64,000 bases of DNA from Coriobacteriia bacterium (lineage in GTDB: Bacteria > Actinomycetota > Coriobacteriia > Anaerosomatales > Anaerosomataceae): assembly GCA_030651765.1 (NCBI GenBank), contig JAUSBY010000011.1, positions 62,001-126,000 of the forward strand, read 5' to 3'. The first letter of the stretch is position 1. Each line of letters begins with the position of its first letter. Of this stretch, positions 44,528-53,891 are shown one piece after another. The notes below the pieces were generated by a model that ran no database searches, was not told the origin of the DNA, and saw nothing but the letters and a program-made list of their open reading frames with translations. A program made the translations under genes and the position numbers.

Positions 44528-47428
44528 ATGTCCGTACGGGTGATCACAGGATCCGCGAACTCGGGGAAGACCGGCGTGGCCTACGGGCGCGTTCGGGAGG
44601 TCGTGCGCGCCGGCGGGCGGGCGCTGATCCTCGTGCCGTCGGCACCCGACGCGCTGCGTGTGGCCGAGGAGTTCGCTCACGAGTGCCCGATAGGTCTGGC
44701 CACGGGTACGCTCGGCTCATTCCTCGACGACCACTGGTATGCACGTGGAGACGGGCGATCCCTTGTCACGTCGGCAGAGCGGCTCATCCTCATAGAAGAG
44801 GCTGTCAGAATCTGCCAGGCTTCGTCATACGACCCACGCCTTGCCACGTGCGGCGTGACGGGTGTACTGGACCGGCTGTGTCAGCGGGAGGCGGAGTCTC
44901 ACGGCGCACCGATGCCCCCGAGGGAAACCGGCAGCGTAGCGGCGATGCTGGTCCGCGTGGTGTGTGCCTACGAGGGCCTATTGTCAGCTGTGGGGATGGT
45001 GGAGCGAGCAGAGGCGAATCGGATCGTCATCGATAGCCTCAAACCGTCGCATGTGCCTGATGTGCTCGTGGTGAACCGGGTGATGGGGCTCACCGCGGCT
45101 CAAGAGCGGTTCGTCGTGTGTGCATCGCGCATGACCGAGGTGATGGTCTGCGTGACATACGACTCCGCGGTACCTTCAACGGTTGCTGCAGCCGGGCTCG
45201 TCGCACGGCTCGCCCGCGAGGGGACCGTAGACCACCAGCCCTCTCCGGGCACCTTCACTGCGCCGGGAGAACTTGCTGCCATCGAGCGCTACCTCGGAGG
45301 CCCGGCGAGGTTGGCCGCGGTCTCGGATGGCGCCGTGTTCATTTCGCAGGCGTGGGGAGACGGCGCCGAGTCGGCTCGGATCGTACGCGAGGTTCAGGAC
45401 GCGATCGGTGACGGTATTGCGCCGGGGCGGATCGCGATCGTGTTCCGTGATCCGTCCGACTATGTGGCTCCGCTCGGGGCGGCCCTTCTCGAGGCGGGCA
45501 TCGAGGCTGAGTGGGACGGGCGTGTGCCCTTCGCTCGCTCGGGGCTTGGGCGGGCGCTACTCGTTGCCCTGCGGTTCTCGGCGGGGGAGCACGTTGAACG
45601 CATGGATCTACTGCGCACGCCATACAGTCCGGCCTCCCACCAGGCACTTGATGCTCTTGACGCCCGCATACGGTCTTCGGGGGCCGTAGCAGCCCATCGG
45701 TTCGAGGATCTTGCGGGCCACATCGAACCGGCAACGGGGCTGTTCATTCGCGAGGTGCGTCGGGCATGCGATTCGGTGGGAAGTGCCGACAGCCGTCAGC
45801 GGTGGCATCGTCTCGTCGCCGGCATGCTCGGGAGGGCTTGGAAGGGGGAAGCGTGCGGGGATGGCCAGGCGCTACTCGATATCGGCGCCTCTCGCGTGTT
45901 CGCTGAGGCCATCGACGCCGCGGCGCTCCTTGGAGAGTCGGGCATCAAGGCATCCGGGATCGGCGCCGCTCTTGCCGAGGCGACGATCACCGTCACCGCT
46001 CACGAGGACCCCCACCGGGTGCAGATCATGGCCGCTGAACGCGCCCGCGGGCGTCGTTACGACTGCGTCATCGTAGGGGGGCTCAACGCCGGGGTGTTTC
46101 CGCGAACATCACGCGATGACGTTCTCACGGCGCCGGCGGTCGCAGCGGAACTCGGCTCAGCGGGCATCGACGTCGCGCCTCGCGGGGGCGTGGAGCAAGA
46201 GAGGCTGCTCTTCTACCTGGTGGCGACGCGTGCGTCACGGCGTCTCGTACTCAGCACGCAGTCCCACGATGCCGAGGGCCGCGTGCGGCAACCGTCCACG
46301 TTCCTCGAGGAGGTCCTCGATCTCTATCGGCATGAAGCACCTGACGAGGAACCAGACTCGATGCCGCCGTATCGCGTGCTCGAGGCTGAAGGGATCGCGG
46401 GCCACCGCGAGGCCCCGTTCACCCGTCGGCGAGCACTCCGTGCCGTTGCCGGTGGCGCCGTTGACGGGTGTGAGCCGGGGGACCTGCAACGCATCGCGCG
46501 CGCCCGTGACCGCGCATGCCGCGCAGCGGGTGAGCTCGGGGTGCCGACACGTGAAGCGCTTGCCGCGCGGGAGGTCTTCTCGGCCACCGAGATCGAGTCG
46601 TACCTGAACTGCCCGTACCGGTGGTACGTGGAGCGGGTCGTGCGGCCCCGAGAGCTTGATGTACGCATCGATGCGGCAGCGGCCGGCGCGCTCGCGCACG
46701 CGATCATGCGCGACTTCTACAACGAGTTCATTGTGCATACAGGTGAGCCGCGCCTGACCCCCGCGCTCCTCGCCGGGGCCCGTGAGATCCATACCCGCGT
46801 CGCCGGCGCGGCCGCGGAAGGCATCCGAGCAGTCTCAGCAGCAGAAGAGATACAGGTCCGGGCCACTATCCGTCAGACATGGCAAATGCTGGCAGCCGAC
46901 GCCGTGCTGTTGCCAGGCCTGGCACCGGCGTACCGCGAGTGGGCGTTTGGCATGGAGGATGAGCCCGAGCCATTCGACGGCTTCCTTCTCAAGGGTCGGA
47001 TCGACCGCATAGACACCGATGACCGGAGTCTGGTGGTGACCGACTATAAGCTCGGCGGTATCGACCACACCCGAGCTCACGCACGCTTCGCGGATGAGGG
47101 ATTGGTGCAGTTGCCGCTCTATGCGGCTGTCGCCGCACGCAGGCTAGGGCTGACGGTCGCCGGGGGAGTGTACCGCTCGATGAATGGCGGGAAGCCGCGT
47201 GGGTTCATCGACACCGCGCTGGTGGACGGGTCGTTCGTGCGAAACGATGCGGTCGATGAGGCAGCGGCCCGACAGGTAGTTGCCGATGCGGTCGAGAGAG
47301 CTGCCGAAGCCGTCGCCGACATGAGAGCCGGTCGCATCACGCCCGCGCCTCCGGAGCGCGGCTGTCCGGCGTACTGCTCGGCCCGCGCATTCTGCGCGGA
47401 TTGGAGGCCGGCACATGCCCGAACTTGA
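44528..47428 (+). CDS. addB: AddB-like ATP-dependent nuclease subunit
   Basis: 966 residues, ATG at 44528. A helicase-like region begins with Walker A-like GSANSGKT (residues 8-15). Inactivated motor motifs continue to HEDPHRVQIMAAERARG. The C-terminal PD-(D/E)XK nuclease has VVTDYKLGG (about 836) and LVQLPLYA. The 4Fe-4S staple typical of AddB is visible: one Cys in NCPYRWYVE (about 694) and three in GCPAYCSARAFC (C-x3-C-x5-C). It pairs with the overlapping addA gene to resect double-strand breaks for RecA loading. Shorter than B. subtilis AddB (about 1160). Confidence 0.88.
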   Translation: MSVRVITGSANSGKTGVAYGRVREVVRAGGRALILVPSAPDALRVAEEFAHECPIGLATGTLGSFLDDHWYARGDGRSLVTSAERLILIEEAVRICQASSYDPRLATCGVTGVLDRLCQREAESHGAPMPPRETGSVAAMLVRVVCAYEGLLSAVGMVERAEANRIVIDSLKPSHVPDVLVVNRVMGLTAAQERFVVCASRMTEVMVCVTYDSAVPSTVAAAGLVARLAREGTVDHQPSPGTFTAPGELAAIERYLGGPARLAAVSDGAVFISQAWGDGAESARIVREVQDAIGDGIAPGRIAIVFRDPSDYVAPLGAALLEAGIEAEWDGRVPFARSGLGRALLVALRFSAGEHVERMDLLRTPYSPASHQALDALDARIRSSGAVAAHRFEDLAGHIEPATGLFIREVRRACDSVGSADSRQRWHRLVAGMLGRAWKGEACGDGQALLDIGASRVFAEAIDAAALLGESGIKASGIGAALAEATITVTAHEDPHRVQIMAAERARGRRYDCVIVGGLNAGVFPRTSRDDVLTAPAVAAELGSAGIDVAPRGGVEQERLLFYLVATRASRRLVLSTQSHDAEGRVRQPSTFLEEVLDLYRHEAPDEEPDSMPPYRVLEAEGIAGHREAPFTRRRALRAVAGGAVDGCEPGDLQRIARARDRACRAAGELGVPTREALAAREVFSATEIESYLNCPYRWYVERVVRPRELDVRIDAAAAGALAHAIMRDFYNEFIVHTGEPRLTPALLAGAREIHTRVAGAAAEGIRAVSAAEEIQVRATIRQTWQMLAADAVLLPGLAPAYREWAFGMEDEPEPFDGFLLKGRIDRIDTDDRSLVVTDYKLGGIDHTRAHARFADEGLVQLPLYAAVAARRLGLTVAGGVYRSMNGGKPRGFIDTALVDGSFVRNDAVDEAAARQVVADAVERAAEAVADMRAGRITPAPPERGCPAYCSARAFCADWRPAHART

Positions 47429-50400
47429 TGCCGCGCAGCGGGCGGCTGTAGATGCGGGGCCGGTCGACCTGTTCATCAGCGCCGGCGCGGGCGCCGGCAA
47501 GACGAGCGTGCTCGCGGCGCGCTTCGTGAGCGCGGTGCTCGGCGAGTCGCCCTATGTGCCGTGCGATCCATGTCAGTTGCTCACGGTCACCTACACAGAC
47601 AAGGCAGCGGCCGAGATTGCCGAGCGGATCAGGAGGGAGCTCGCTGCAGCAGGCCGCCACGATGCGGCGCGTCGCGTGGGCGAGGCTTGGATCTCGACCA
47701 TCCACGGCATGTGCGCGCGACTGTTGCGCCAGTACGCGCTCGACGCCGACATCGACCCGCGGTTCCGCGTACTCGACCAGCCGACCGCCTCGGCGCTCGA
47801 GTCCGAGGCCCTGGATGTCGCTACCCGCGAGCTGATCGATGACAGCCCGGCGGGTGTCGCCCTCTTCGATGAACTCGGGTTCGCGACGGTAGCCCGTGCC
47901 GTTCGGAACATCAGCGGGAGCATTCGAGCGCTCGGTCTGGCCTCCGACGCCATCGCGATGGTCTCGTCTGAAGAGGCCACGCGAAGGCTTCTGGACGCGT
48001 CCCGGGCACTTCGCGAGATCGTCTCGGCGATGGACGGGCTGCGGGAGTGTGCGACGGTGCGCAACAATGCCGCAGCGGTGCGCCGGATCGCGGAAGAGAT
48101 AGCGTGTACTTCCGGCGAACTGTCCTCGCGCAGCGGGCTGCGCCGGGACGCCCGCATTGAGGGGCTCAATGAACTCGTGGACGAGGCTCACGACCGCGTG
48201 GACGAGGCGGAGCGGTGCATGGCACAGCTGCGTGTGAGGCCCCTTGAGGAGGCATTCCTGGATCTGGCGTCCCGGTTCGAGCGGACGTACGCCGGGATGA
48301 AGAACGATCGGAGCGCACTCGATTTCGAGGATCTACAGGTCATGACGGCGCGCCTGCTGGAATCCCGGCCGGACATCGCGAATGAGTTCCGCGGTAGATT
48401 CGCCATGGTGATGATCGATGAGTTTCAGGACGCCAACGCGCTCCAGCTGCGGATCGCCGAGACGCTTGCTGCTGGCAATCTGTGCACGGTGGGCGATGAG
48501 AACCAATCGATCTACGCGTTCCGCCATGCAGATGTCGAGGTGTTCCGGGACCGTGCGCGCAGCATCGAGTGTCATCACCCGCTTCACACCAACTACCGTA
48601 TCGATCCGCGGCTCCTGGACGGTCTAGGGGCGGTCTTCGCACACCCGGCGATGCTCGGTCCGGCGTTTGTCGCCCGCTCGTGGCCCGACTGGAGCTCTGC
48701 AGCAGTCGACGAGGGCCGTGAGTGTCCGGGGGATCCGTTCGAGGTGCGCTTCCTCGACCTGTCGGGCATCACCGGGGAGGCGCGCAAGCTGACCGAGGCC
48801 GAGTGTATCGCGAACCGTGTGGCCGAGATCGTCGACGCGGGTGTGGTGCCGTCCGATGTCGCGGTGCTGATGCAACGGCTGTCGGCCGGGCGAGCGCTTG
48901 CCGTGGAGCGCGCGCTCACGGCACGAGGGATCCCTGCCGCCCTCAACTCAGGAGGCGCGTTCTTTGAGGCCGCTGAGGTGGTCGAGTCACGCGCCCTCTT
49001 GAGGACCATCGACAATGTCCTTGACGACGCTGCGCTCGTGTCGGTGCTCGCGGGCAGGCTCGGCGGGTTGAGTCCGGACGCGCTGTTCAGCATCAGGCGA
49101 CAGGCCGACCTCCATGCCGAGGCGCACGGTCTCGGCAAGCGTGACGCCCATCTGTGGCCCGTGCTGGAGACGATAGGACCCGAGTTGGACCCGGACGACG
49201 CTGCGGCGCTGGCCCGCATCGTTGCGGTGGTCCACGAGGCCCGCACGCACCGGGGAGCTCGCTCCCTGGAGGATACGCTCCTGGGCGCGGTCGATGCGCT
49301 CGACCTCGACCTGGTGTGCTTCGCTTCGGGTACTGAGGGTGCGCGGACCTGGAACAACGTACTGAAGCTGGCGCGGTGGGGTCGGGAGTACGAGTCTTCG
49401 GTGGGCGGTGGCATTGCCGGCTTCCTCACGTATCTCGAGTCGCGCGAGGCGTACGGCTCGGATGAGCCGGAGGCGGTGATCGGCGCACAGACGTCGGCCG
49501 TCCGCATCATGAGCATCCACGCGGCCAAGGGCCTCGAGTTCCGTGCCGTGGTCGTAGGAGGGCTGTCCAAGGCGCTGCCGCCTGAGGGAATCTCGATCGC
49601 CCGCGTCGAGGGGCGGCCGACCCTTGGCGTCAGGCTCGCGTGTGGCGACAAGACGGTTCACACGTGTGGTTCGGCTGCGGTGGCCGAAGTGTCGGGGCGC
49701 GCGGCAGCGGCGGAGATCATCCGACTCCTCTACGTGGCGTGCACGCGTGCCAAGGAGAGCCTGACGGTCGTCGCGGTCACGAGCCCGGAGAAGGAGGCCG
49801 ACGACTCAGCGGCGGGGCTCTTCCGCACGGCGGTAGGCATGGGCGGCACCGGTGCCATCGAACAGGGTACGCGCGATCTCGGACAGGGGCGCGTGAAGAT
49901 ACGCCTGCTGGCACCGACAGCCGGAGACGACGCGCCGCTCGCTGCGGGTGCGGTCCGGCTTGGTACATGCCGGGAGCCCGACGGGACCGCCAACCGTCCG
50001 GAGGCGGTCTTGCCCGAAGTGTCATGCCCGCCGAGTGCCGCCAGCCGGCCTAAGGGTAGAACCCCCCGACGTGTCTCGTACTCGGCGCTCAACACGTACC
50101 GGGAGTGTCCGTACCGCTACTACTTGTCGGTAGTCGCGCGCTCGGCGTCGCCACCAACGGCGCGGGGAGCCGAGGCGCTGGCGTTCGGCAGCGCGGTCCA
50201 CGCGGTGCTCGAGCGGTGTGAGTCGGAGGACGCCGACATCGGCCCGCTGCTGGTGCCGGCCGCGACAGCCGCGGGTCTCGACAGCTCGGAGCTCCCGAGG
50301 CTCGAGCGTGCGGTCCGGTCCTTCCTCGGCTCGGATCTTGCCGCCGGAGCGTTTCGCATGTCGAGCGTCTCGCACGAGGTGCCGATCGCGGTCCCTGTGG

Positions 50401-50780
50401 CCGGCACGATGCTTGGTGGAGCTATCGACCTGCTCGCCCGGGACGCCGATCACGCTCTTGTGATCGACTTCAAGACCGGGGCGAGCACGCTGACCGACGC
50501 AGACGCACGCGAGCGCTTTCGGCTCCAGGGTGAGTGCTACGCGCTGGCCGCGCTTACGGCCGGAGCGCGCTCGGTCAAGGTGGTCTTCGCCGAGTTGGAG
50601 AGGAGCCGGGAGACGGTCTTCGAGTACGCGGCGTCTGACCGCGCGGGCGTCGAACTGGCGGTCGCGGAGATCGTGGGGAGGATCTCCGCACAGGAGTATG
50701 CGCCGCTCGAGCGGTACGACGAGACGCTCTGTGAGTCGTGCCCCGGTTTCGGCGGCATGTGCCACATCACGCGTACCTAG
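47415..50780 (+). CDS. addA: AddA-like helicase/nuclease (UvrD superfamily + PD-(D/E)XK), with its own Fe-S motif
   Basis: 1121 residues, ATG at 47415 overlapping addB by 14 nt. Walker A is SAGAGAGKTS (22-31), motif Ia TYTDKAAAEIAERI, motif II DEFQDAN (about 335), motif III GDENQSIYAFRHA, motif V SIHAAKGLEF (about 698) and motif VI LLYVACTRAKE. The C-terminal nuclease has VIDFKTG (about 1016) and LQGECYALAA. Unusually for AddA, it also carries the iron-sulphur staple pattern: Cys in RECPYRYYL (about 897) and three in CESCPGFGGMC. It is the processive motor of the break-resection complex. Confidence 0.9.
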   Translation: MPELDAAQRAAVDAGPVDLFISAGAGAGKTSVLAARFVSAVLGESPYVPCDPCQLLTVTYTDKAAAEIAERIRRELAAAGRHDAARRVGEAWISTIHGMCARLLRQYALDADIDPRFRVLDQPTASALESEALDVATRELIDDSPAGVALFDELGFATVARAVRNISGSIRALGLASDAIAMVSSEEATRRLLDASRALREIVSAMDGLRECATVRNNAAAVRRIAEEIACTSGELSSRSGLRRDARIEGLNELVDEAHDRVDEAERCMAQLRVRPLEEAFLDLASRFERTYAGMKNDRSALDFEDLQVMTARLLESRPDIANEFRGRFAMVMIDEFQDANALQLRIAETLAAGNLCTVGDENQSIYAFRHADVEVFRDRARSIECHHPLHTNYRIDPRLLDGLGAVFAHPAMLGPAFVARSWPDWSSAAVDEGRECPGDPFEVRFLDLSGITGEARKLTEAECIANRVAEIVDAGVVPSDVAVLMQRLSAGRALAVERALTARGIPAALNSGGAFFEAAEVVESRALLRTIDNVLDDAALVSVLAGRLGGLSPDALFSIRRQADLHAEAHGLGKRDAHLWPVLETIGPELDPDDAAALARIVAVVHEARTHRGARSLEDTLLGAVDALDLDLVCFASGTEGARTWNNVLKLARWGREYESSVGGGIAGFLTYLESREAYGSDEPEAVIGAQTSAVRIMSIHAAKGLEFRAVVVGGLSKALPPEGISIARVEGRPTLGVRLACGDKTVHTCGSAAVAEVSGRAAAAEIIRLLYVACTRAKESLTVVAVTSPEKEADDSAAGLFRTAVGMGGTGAIEQGTRDLGQGRVKIRLLAPTAGDDAPLAAGAVRLGTCREPDGTANRPEAVLPEVSCPPSAASRPKGRTPRRVSYSALNTYRECPYRYYLSVVARSASPPTARGAEALAFGSAVHAVLERCESEDADIGPLLVPAATAAGLDSSELPRLERAVRSFLGSDLAAGAFRMSSVSHEVPIAVPVAGTMLGGAIDLLARDADHALVIDFKTGASTLTDADARERFRLQGECYALAALTAGARSVKVVFAELERSRETVFEYAASDRAGVELAVAEIVGRISAQEYAPLERYDETLCESCPGFGGMCHITRT

Positions 50781-51814
50781 CGCAGGTGCCGCTGCGCTAG
50801 CTGACCGCAGGCAGCGTCGATGTCGACGCCGCGTTCCACGCGGACTGATGTCTCGACCCCGGCTGCCCGCAGGACCGCGGCCACCTCCATCGTCCGGTTC
50901 TCGGCCGGCCGTGCGGCTGCGCTTCCCTTGACCGGGTTGACCGGTATCAGATTGACGTGGCACATCCACCCTCGTGCGAACTCGACGAGTGCCTGAATCT
51001 CGGACGGGGTGTCGTTCTCGTCGGCGATCAGTGCGAACTCGAGTGTAGGTCGCCGTCCCGTGCGCTGCGTGTAGTCGATGAGGGTCTCCTTCAGAAGACC
51101 GAGGGGCCAGCGCCGGGTTGCCGGCATGAGGCGGTCGCGTGTCTTCTGTACTGCCGAGTGGAGTGAGACCGCGAGCGTGAACTGCTCGGGTTCTCTGGCC
51201 AGGCGGTCGATGCTGGGTACGACCCCGCAGGTGGAGATCGTGAGGTGACGGGCGCCGATCCCCAGGCTGTCCTTATGGTTCAGCAGGCGCAGGCCTGCGA
51301 GGGTGGCGTCGTAGTTGTTGAGCGGTTCGCCCTGACCCATGGCGACCGCTCCCGAGGCTCGCATCCCAAAGTCTCTCGCGACGAGTCCTACCTGCCAGGC
51401 CATCTCGCCGGGCGTGAGGTCCCGTGCGAAGCCCCCGCGACCTGTGGCGCAGAACGTGCACCCCATGGCACAGCCAGCCTGGGTGCTGAAGCAGACCGTG
51501 AGCCGCTCGGCCGCCGGAATGCCGACGCTTTCGACCTGCACACCGTCGGCAAGTCGCCACAGGTACTTTCGCGAACCGTCGCTGGAGTGCTGACTCTCTA
51601 CCAGCGTCGGTTGGACGAGTACGAACCGCTCGGACAGTTCGCCCCGGAGTCGTGCAGGCAGATCGGTCATCTCGTCGAACGATGGCGCAAGACGGCCGTA
51701 GAGCCATGCGAGCACCTGGCGCCCCCGGTAGGCAGGCTGTCCGAGGGACGAGAGCGCGTCGACGAGGCCGTCGGAGCCGAGCGAGCTGATATCCGTGCCC
51801 GGTGCGTCAGGCAC
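50777..51814 (-). CDS. rlmN: Dual-specificity 23S rRNA/tRNA adenine-C2 methyltransferase RlmN
   Basis: 345 residues. The GTG at 51814, with AAGGA upstream, overlaps the rubrerythrin stop by 8 nt; an open frame continuing upstream is a shadow of rubrerythrin. The radical-SAM motif is CAMGCTFC (Cys115, 119, 122). Family motifs follow: VAMGQGEPLNNYD, STCGVVP and NLIPVNPVKG, with the resolving Cys near the C-terminus (IDAACGQL). It methylates A2503 of 23S rRNA and A37 of some tRNAs. The stop overlaps that of addA on the other strand. Confidence 0.95.
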   Translation of the reverse strand: MPDAPGTDISSLGSDGLVDALSSLGQPAYRGRQVLAWLYGRLAPSFDEMTDLPARLRGELSERFVLVQPTLVESQHSSDGSRKYLWRLADGVQVESVGIPAAERLTVCFSTQAGCAMGCTFCATGRGGFARDLTPGEMAWQVGLVARDFGMRASGAVAMGQGEPLNNYDATLAGLRLLNHKDSLGIGARHLTISTCGVVPSIDRLAREPEQFTLAVSLHSAVQKTRDRLMPATRRWPLGLLKETLIDYTQRTGRRPTLEFALIADENDTPSEIQALVEFARGWMCHVNLIPVNPVKGSAAARPAENRTMEVAAVLRAAGVETSVRVERGVDIDAACGQLAQRHLR

Positions 51815-52307
51815 GGTCCTTCCTCGCCTCTCCAAAGCCGTCCCGGTGCTGTCGCTCGTAGCCACCCACCGCGCGGAAGTACTGCGCGATCTGCGGGTAG
51901 CCTTCCTCCTCGGCGACTCGCGCGAACTCGGGATACATCTCGGCTGCCTCGTACTCCTCGCCGTCGACCGCCGCCGCCAGGTTCTCATCGGTGGAGCCGA
52001 AGGCACCCATGTACGCAAGGTGGCCGAGTGCGTGTGCTGTCTCCTCTGCCGCCGCGCGGTCGAACGCCTCGCGTGCCGACTCGTGTCCCTCGAGCTTCGC
52101 GATACGGGCGAAGAGGGTGTAGCGCCTGTTGGCCTGTGACTCACCCGCGAACGCTGCCTGCAGGTTGGCGAGTGTCTGCGTACCGGCGAGATCGCCCGGT
52201 CCGTCGTACGGGAGGAAGGACGACTGCGGTGCGCCGCACACGGGGCAGCGTTCCGGTGCCGGGCCGATGTGGTAGTAGCCGCACCCCTTGCACCTGTAGG
52301 TCTCCAT
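51807..52307 (-). CDS. Rubrerythrin-like protein with N-terminal rubredoxin domain
   Basis: 166 residues, ATG at 52307 with AAAGGGG upstream. A rubredoxin-like zinc/iron knuckle (YRCKGCGYY ... ERCPVCGAP) occupies residues 1-35, before the ferritin-like four-helix di-iron domain (GESQANRRYTLFA, AAAEETAHALGH, GGYERQHRDGF). This domain order is reversed relative to classical rubrerythrin. Such proteins reduce peroxide in anaerobes. It is translationally coupled to rlmN, a combination with no obvious shared task, though the RlmN Fe-S cluster is oxygen-sensitive. Confidence 0.92.
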   Translation of the reverse strand: METYRCKGCGYYHIGPAPERCPVCGAPQSSFLPYDGPGDLAGTQTLANLQAAFAGESQANRRYTLFARIAKLEGHESAREAFDRAAAEETAHALGHLAYMGAFGSTDENLAAAVDGEEYEAAEMYPEFARVAEEEGYPQIAQYFRAVGGYERQHRDGFGEARKDRA

Positions 52308-52469
52308 GAGTAGCCCCTTTCATCGGTGAACGTGCCGCCTGGCGGCAACCTCCTCATCTTACCCGTCCACTCGGGACACAGATCTGCTGAAGGCGGGACA
52401 GGTCGGGTACGGTTGAGATGTGCGAAGTCGCAAACGCAGCTGAGCGTGGTTGTGGAGAGAGGGGTAAAG

Positions 52470-53822
52470 ATGGGGAAGAAGCCGCTCGCAGCTCTGGTGC
52501 TCGCCACCGCGATCCTGGCTACGCCTGCAACCGCCTTCGCGCTGCCATCGATGTCGAGTTCGTTGTTCGGACCCTCGACCGGTTGCGGCTGTCACGCGAC
52601 GCTTGTCGAGCAGTGGCGCCCGTCGATGCACGCGCAGGCACTCACCGATCCCATCTACCTGGTCAAGCTGAAGGCGGCGAACGAGGCAACCGATGGCGCA
52701 CTCGACGAGTTCTGCAACGCGTGCCACAGCCCGATCGCCGTCATGGCGGGCGAGCTTGATGGTCTCGATCAGTCAGGTGTCTCTGCCGTCGGCTTCGAAG
52801 GGATCACCTGTGACTTCTGCCATCAGGTGAGCGGCACCACCGAGCCTCTCGGCAACACGTCTGCCGAGGTGACCGGCGACGGGATCAAGTTGGCACAGCT
52901 CAAGGATCCGCAGGCCCCGCACCCGGCTGCGTACTCGGCGTTCCACGAGACGGCCGAGTTCTGCGGCACGTGTCACAACGTCGATCACCCCGGGAACGGC
53001 ATGCACCTCGAGGCCACGTACACCGAGTGGAAGAACAGCCCGTACGCTGCCGAGGGCATCGTCTGCCAGGACTGTCATATGACGCCCGGACCCGGCGTCA
53101 CGAAGCCCAACCCCGGGAAGGCGGCCGGCCCCGGGCCCGAGCGCGAGCATATCTACATGATGACCTTCGCCGGTGGCAACGTCGGCCTCGGCTACGCCGA
53201 TCTGGCCGAAGAGCGGCTCCAGGCCGCCGCGACCCTCGACCTGGAGGTTCCGGAGTTCGTTGCCGGCGGCGAGGTTCCCGTGACCATCACCATCACCAAC
53301 GTCGGCGCAGGCCACTACCTGCCGACGGGGCTGACCGAGGTACGGCAGATGTGGCTCGAGGTCGTCGCGACCGATGAAGGGGGCAGAGAACTCCTGCGCA
53401 CACGACGGGACTTCGTGAGCGTGCTGAAGGACGCCGAAGGCGAGTTCCCGGTCGAGCTGTGGGATGCGGTCGACTTCGAGAGCGACGATCGCATCCCGCC
53501 GAAGCAGTCCACCTCGAACGAGTATGCGTTCCCGATGGCAGATGGTCCCGTCACCGTTACAGCGACGCTCTTCTACCGCTCGTGCTCGGAGGAGATGGCG
53601 GCCGAGGCCGGCGTGGATATTCCGACCACGACCATGGTGAGTGCGCGCTCGGTCGTGTATACGTCGGCCGAGGCCGCAGCCGATGCCGAGTCGGCCGAGC
53701 TGGCTGCAGCTGCAGAGGAGCCGCCCGGTGGCATGAATCCCCTGATCTGGGTCGCGATCGTGATCGCCGGCGCCGTTGTCATCGGCGCCGGGTGGGGGTT
53801 CTTGCGACGGCCGGAAGCCTAG
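52470..53822 (+). CDS. Membrane-anchored multihaem c-type cytochrome
   Basis: 450 residues, ATG at 52470 after a GAGAGAGGGG. A signal peptide covers residues 1-25. Four canonical haem sites are seen: CNACH, CDFCH, CGTCH and CQDCH. The first site, where relatives usually have CXXCH, reads CGCH, one residue short. Motifs such as VEQWRPSMHAQAL and HETAEFCGTCHNVDHP match the cytochrome c554-like family. A beta-sandwich-like domain (about 240-400) is followed by an acidic Ala-rich linker and a C-terminal membrane anchor (GMNPLIWVAIVIAGAVV). It would move electrons at the outer face of the membrane. No partner oxidoreductase is adjacent. Confidence 0.88.
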   Translation: MGKKPLAALVLATAILATPATAFALPSMSSSLFGPSTGCGCHATLVEQWRPSMHAQALTDPIYLVKLKAANEATDGALDEFCNACHSPIAVMAGELDGLDQSGVSAVGFEGITCDFCHQVSGTTEPLGNTSAEVTGDGIKLAQLKDPQAPHPAAYSAFHETAEFCGTCHNVDHPGNGMHLEATYTEWKNSPYAAEGIVCQDCHMTPGPGVTKPNPGKAAGPGPEREHIYMMTFAGGNVGLGYADLAEERLQAAATLDLEVPEFVAGGEVPVTITITNVGAGHYLPTGLTEVRQMWLEVVATDEGGRELLRTRRDFVSVLKDAEGEFPVELWDAVDFESDDRIPPKQSTSNEYAFPMADGPVTVTATLFYRSCSEEMAAEAGVDIPTTTMVSARSVVYTSAEAAADAESAELAAAAEEPPGGMNPLIWVAIVIAGAVVIGAGWGFLRRPEA

Positions 53823-53838
53823 CAGCCACGGCATCGAC

Positions 53839-53866
53839 AGTGGGGGCGCCCGGAGGCGCCCCCACT
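53839..53866. terminator. Bidirectional terminator hairpin
   Basis: AGTGGGGGCGCC pairs perfectly with GGCGCCCCCACT across a CGGA tetraloop. It lies 17 nt after the cytochrome stop and 26 nt beyond the convergent htrA stop. No T run is seen. Confidence 0.7.
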
Positions 53867-53891
53867 CGTGTGTCGGTCCCGGAGGATCTCG

